Source: Immundisolibacter sp.
GTDB lineage: Bacteria; Pseudomonadota; Gammaproteobacteria; Immundisolibacterales; Immundisolibacteraceae
Assembly (NCBI RefSeq): GCF_028696615.1
Contig: NZ_JAQVGQ010000004.1
Span: 1-35,241 of the forward strand
DNA: 35,241 bases
Direction: 5' to 3'
Shown: piece after piece, positions 34,556 through 35,241 of the stretch
How the letters are laid out: every line of letters starts with the position of its first letter
Numbering within the stretch: position 1 is the first letter of the stretch
Position numbers and translations under genes: made by a program
The notes under the pieces: model-generated
Told to the model about the DNA's origin: nothing
The model's database searches: none
The model's input: the letters and a program-made list of their open reading frames with translations, nothing else

Positions 34556-35241
34556 ACGATTCCGTCATCACCTTTTCGGACCCCGACTTCGGCGCCGCGG
34601 AGCTGGCGGCGGTGCAGGCGGTGCTGGGTTCGTCGTATCTGAGCGACGGCCCGCAGCAGGCGGTGTTCGAGACCGAGTTCGCGGCGTACCTTGGCCGCCG
34701 GCACGCCGTCAGCGTCGGCAGTGCGCGCATCGGCCTGCTGCTCGGGCTGCGCGCGCTCGGCATCGGGCCGGGCGATGAGGTGATCGCGTCCGCCTACGGC
34801 TGGCGCGAACTCGCGCACGCGATCGCGCAGGCCGGCGCCACACCGCGCTTCGTCGACATCGACTACTGGTCCGGCACGCTGGCGCCGGACAAGGTGGCGG
34901 CGGCCATCACGCCCGCCACGCGCGCCATCCTCGCCGCCAACACGCTGGGTCATCCGGCGGCCTGGACGCCGCTGCGCGCGCTCGCCGACCAGCACGGCCT
35001 GCGTTTGATCGAAGACTCCAGCGAGGCCATCGGCTCGCGCTACCAGGGGCGCCTCGTCGGCAGCTTCGGCGATCTCGCCGTGTTCGACTTCAGCCAGCCG
35101 GCGGCGCTGTGCTGCGGCACCGGCGCCATGCTGGTGACCGACGACGACGAACTCGCCGCCGCGCTGCGCCGCCTGCGCGGTCGGCGCCCGGCCGAGCGCG
35201 GCAACATCGTCGCCTCCGGCGTGGCGCCGTACGGCGCCGAG
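34552..35241 (+). CDS. DegT/DnrJ/EryC1/StrS aminotransferase-fold protein (3' truncated by window end)
   Basis: FETEFAAYLGRRHAVSVGSARIGLLLGLRALGIGPGDEVIASAYGW, LIEDSSEAIGSRYQGRLVGSFGDLAVFDFSQP; GTG start. Confidence 0.85.
   Translation, partial: MNDSVITFSDPDFGAAELAAVQAVLGSSYLSDGPQQAVFETEFAAYLGRRHAVSVGSARIGLLLGLRALGIGPGDEVIASAYGWRELAHAIAQAGATPRFVDIDYWSGTLAPDKVAAAITPATRAILAANTLGHPAAWTPLRALADQHGLRLIEDSSEAIGSRYQGRLVGSFGDLAVFDFSQPAALCCGTGAMLVTDDDELAAALRRLRGRRPAERGNIVASGVAPYGAE

Overview
High-GC proteobacterial chromosomal window with three blocks. (1) About 1-14.4 kb: a catabolic region with a ring-hydroxylating (Rieske) dioxygenase alpha/beta pair, two LLM-type flavin monooxygenases, an AHL-lactonase-like MBL hydrolase, an acyl-CoA ligase, two acyl-CoA dehydrogenases, a type I extradiol dioxygenase and others. 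(2) About 14.4-19.6 kb: housekeeping genes proS, cysK, thiE, hemL. (3) About 19.6-35.2 kb: a nitrogen-fixation-linked region with a complete isc operon (iscS-iscU-erpA-like-iscA-like-hscB-hscA-fdx-iscX) divergent from nifA, then an arsenic operon (arsR-arsH-ACR3), then nifB-fdx-HesB-TPR-LRV-nifZ-nifZ-hyp-nifT-hyp-DegT. Two observations stand out. First, intergenic spaces carry a superfamily of short non-coding mobile elements. Family A is 149 bp (4 copies), family B about 152 bp (3 copies plus a remnant), family C 163 bp (1 copy). All fold into five consecutive hairpins with conserved loops but different stems, and most are flanked by 4-bp direct repeats. One C copy is nested in a B copy, and several abut or overlap stop codons. 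Second, a single NifA UAS (TGT-N10-ACA) lies exactly 84 bp from each of two divergent sigma-54 promoters, which predicts that NifA controls both itself and the ISC operon. Everything here comes from reading the sequence and the supplied ORF translations; no database search was run.
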